DNA of 10,027 nt from Conidiobolus incongruus B7586 (taxonomy: Eukaryota > Entomophthoromycota > Entomophthoromycetes > Entomophthorales > Conidiobolaceae): NCBI GenBank assembly GCA_000697335.1, contig JNEM01009222.1, positions 1 to 10,027 of the forward strand, written 5' to 3'. Both the position numbers and the translations under genes were made by a program. Positions within the stretch are counted from its first letter, which is position 1; each line of letters opens with the position of its first letter. Under the pieces are notes generated by a model. That model had not been told where the DNA came from and ran no database searches. It saw only the letters and a list, made by a program, of their open reading frames with translations. Of the stretch, positions 8,341-10,027 are shown piece by piece.

Positions 8341-8475
8341 TTAACTCCTCACTCGTACTGGTAAAGTGAAAACAGAGTCCAGAATATAGTTCAACTTAAT
8401 ATTGGTTCCAAAATTGAGATGAAGAATTTTGGTTTCATTGTAGTTTGCCGTCAAATAATAAAATCTTGAATCAGA
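8341..8475 (-). pseudogene. Coding-like fragment, possible terminal exon, unidentified
   Basis: Forty-four codons plus TAA on the minus strand, in a patch with clearly more G+C than its surroundings. It reads YYLTANYNETKILHLNFG and ends LDSVFTLPVRVRS. An intron-like segment at 8465-8511 (GTATGG donor, GCTAATC branch-like site, CAAG acceptor) precedes it, but the upstream sequence does not stay open in the matching phase. Family not recognised. A decayed exon is my preferred reading; a real short exon of an unannotated gene is possible. Confidence 0.3.
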
Positions 8476-8710
8476 TTAGCAAGCAAGAAGATATCCAAAT
8501 ATCAACCATACTTTGGTATTTAATTTCCTTCATTAAATTGCATAATAATATGAAATTGCTTGAATTAGATATTGTGAACATTGTAGTCACAAAATTCAAT
8601 TTGTTATATTAATATTAACCCCAATTATTTCAATTTGTTTTAAATTATCATGAAATTAAGGTTGATTTGAAATTATTAAATATATAACCGTAAAGTTTAT
8701 ATTTGATATT

Positions 8711-9020
8711 TTAATAATATAAATATATTCTAAAAATAAATATATTATGAAATAAATTGGATACCCTTATTTGGTTTAATGTAATTTTTGTCCCATATTC
8801 TTTTATGAAATTCATCATTTATATTTCATATAGTCATCTAATATCTCTTAACTATTAAATGCTTAAATAAATATATTACTGTAAACCCAATATTTATATT
8901 TCATCATTATTACTATATAACCTGATTTTTATCTATGTTGACCAATTTATTCACTTAATAATACAAATACACTATTATTGATAAATACTGGATTGAGTGG
9001 GATAATATAAGTTTTTCTAA
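8711..9020 (-). pseudogene. Weak coding-like fragments, unidentified
   Basis: There are two minus-strand pieces. At about 9020-8955 an open stretch reads YIIPLNPVFINNSVFVLLSE, after a TTTAG that could be an acceptor. At 8711-8815 an ATG opens 34 codons beginning MNFIKEYGTKITLNQIRVSN. Both lie in the same direction as the fragments at 7979-8475. The first has a membrane-segment flavour. No family is recognised, and chance is quite possible. Confidence 0.15.
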
Positions 9021-9352
9021 ATATATAAAAATATTAGGATATTAAACTGTTAGGTATCTCTATATCGAAAATATTATGTAATTCTAATTTTAAGTTCTTT
9101 TGGCTTTTCGAAAATTAAATAAACAATATTTAAACATTAATTTTTGATTAATTCAAAATTATAGGCTATTTTTATAAAAAAATAATATTTGATCAATATA
9201 TTAAAATTCTAATAAAGCTAATTATACTTATAATTGGTAGTCATAATAATTTAATTTTATTAACAATCTTTTATAAAAAAATTTGAGTATAAATCAAAAC
9301 AGTATAAATATAATATCAATTAATATAAAATAAAAAAATAAATTTATTAAAT

Positions 9353-9366
9353 AATATATATATATA
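9353..9366. repeat. (TA)n microsatellite
   Basis: Alternating AT tract of about seven units, a simple repeat. Confidence 0.75.
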
Positions 9367-9693
9367 GGTTTTGTTATCTGATATTAAATAGCCAGACTTG
9401 AATGGATAATATAATCTTCGGAGATAATATTAAATTATTATATTTTAAATTATTATATTAATAATCTTTTTTAACATTAATTATATATTATTTTTCAGTT
9501 CTTATAATTCAGTTGTTATTGATATTTCATCTATAATTAATTTATTTTATATAATATATTAATAAAATTCCTTTAGAAGGCTTAAAATTAAAATAATAAA
9601 TATTATATTATTTTAGGAAATTAATAATTATATAATTTTCCAATTAAAATTGAATATTATTTCTGATATATAAAATAAAATAATAAATATTAT

Positions 9694-9780
9694 AAAATAT
9701 TGTTATTTATTATTATTCTTTGTTTAATACAATTCTGGTTAATTTTTGATATTTAAAAAATAATTCTTAATATTAAAGAC
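9694..9780 (+). repeat. Diverged direct repeat, copy 2
   Basis: Same orientation as copy 1 at about 4797-4883. The core AATTCTGGT lies at 9731-9739, and the match runs to TATTAAAGAC at 9771-9780. Edges are approximate and the family is unknown. Confidence 0.5.
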
Positions 9781-9810
9781 AAAAATTTGATGATTCATAA
9801 ATGATTAAAA

Positions 9811-9825
9811 TATATATATATATAT
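9811..9825. repeat. (TA)n microsatellite
   Basis: Alternating TA tract of about seven units, just beyond repeat copy 2. A simple repeat. Confidence 0.75.
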
Positions 9826-10027
9826 TAAGTATTTTCTTATTAGCAAATTCTTAAATTTTACTAAAAATTTTATATAAATTAAATATTAGCAAAATTTCAG
9901 TTTTAAAATTAAAATAGTTATTAAAATATAATTTATTAGAGTTATTATATAAAATTAAAATTATACTTTTTATATTATCAAATAGTTTTTGTAATTTTTT
10001 AAATATTCTATAATTATTAATATAAAG

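Larger units (their letters stand above)
9021..10027. other. AT-rich terminal region without a gene
   Basis: Nearly pure A/T with dense stops on both strands. It contains (TA)n tracts near 9353-9366 and 9811-9825 and the second copy of the diverged direct repeat. No gene or RNA gene seen. Confidence 0.65.

Noticed and set aside
9021-10027. Mitochondrial origin for the most AT-rich flanks
   Set aside because: No mitochondrial genes, tRNAs or rRNA are seen, and the neighbouring genes are nuclear types (secreted protease; gene with short GT-AG introns).

Overview
The window looks like nuclear DNA of an AT-rich fungus. One balanced-composition gene sits in long stretches of almost pure A/T, a second gene region carries several short (about 46-66 nt) GT-AG introns with CTAAC/TACTAAT-like branch sites, and the intact gene is a secreted proteinase K-type subtilisin. 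Extreme AT richness together with these two families (subtilisins and 4-coumarate:CoA ligase-like enzymes, both known to be expanded in some insect-associated and saprotrophic zygomycete-grade fungi) suggests an entomophthoralean fungus such as Conidiobolus. That placement is inference from composition and gene type; no sequence search was run.

Layout. Bases 1-2480 are A/T-dominated and hold no intact gene. A short coding-like island lies at 218-313 and a broader scatter of minus-strand open fragments at about 1054-1900; these may be the remains of an old gene. At 2571-3713 (+) is a complete, intronless gene for a secreted S8A subtilisin-like serine protease with signal peptide, I9 propeptide and full catalytic set, preceded by TATA-like sequence and followed by AATAAA. 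From 3760 to 5610 is an AT desert with one small coding-like island at 4300-4500. At 5613-7488 (-), tail to tail with the protease, is a decayed but easily readable 4CL-like acyl-CoA ligase pseudogene: nearly every part of the enzyme can be followed, but it is broken by stops, frameshifts, an internal deletion, a lost start codon and a damaged splice donor. From 7560 to the end is more AT desert, with minus-strand coding-like fragments at 7979-8056, 8341-8475 and more weakly 8711-9020.

The two recognisable genes show no sign of working together: one is a secreted digestive or virulence-type protease, the other a dead copy of an intracellular adenylate-forming enzyme. I found no rRNA, tRNA, CRISPR array, intact transposon or viral element. 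A diverged direct repeat (about 4797-4883 and 9694-9780) shows that some of the AT desert derives from repeated sequence. No new multi-gene system is evident; the most informative features are the pseudogene, caught while its introns can still be read, and the set of older gene remnants around it.
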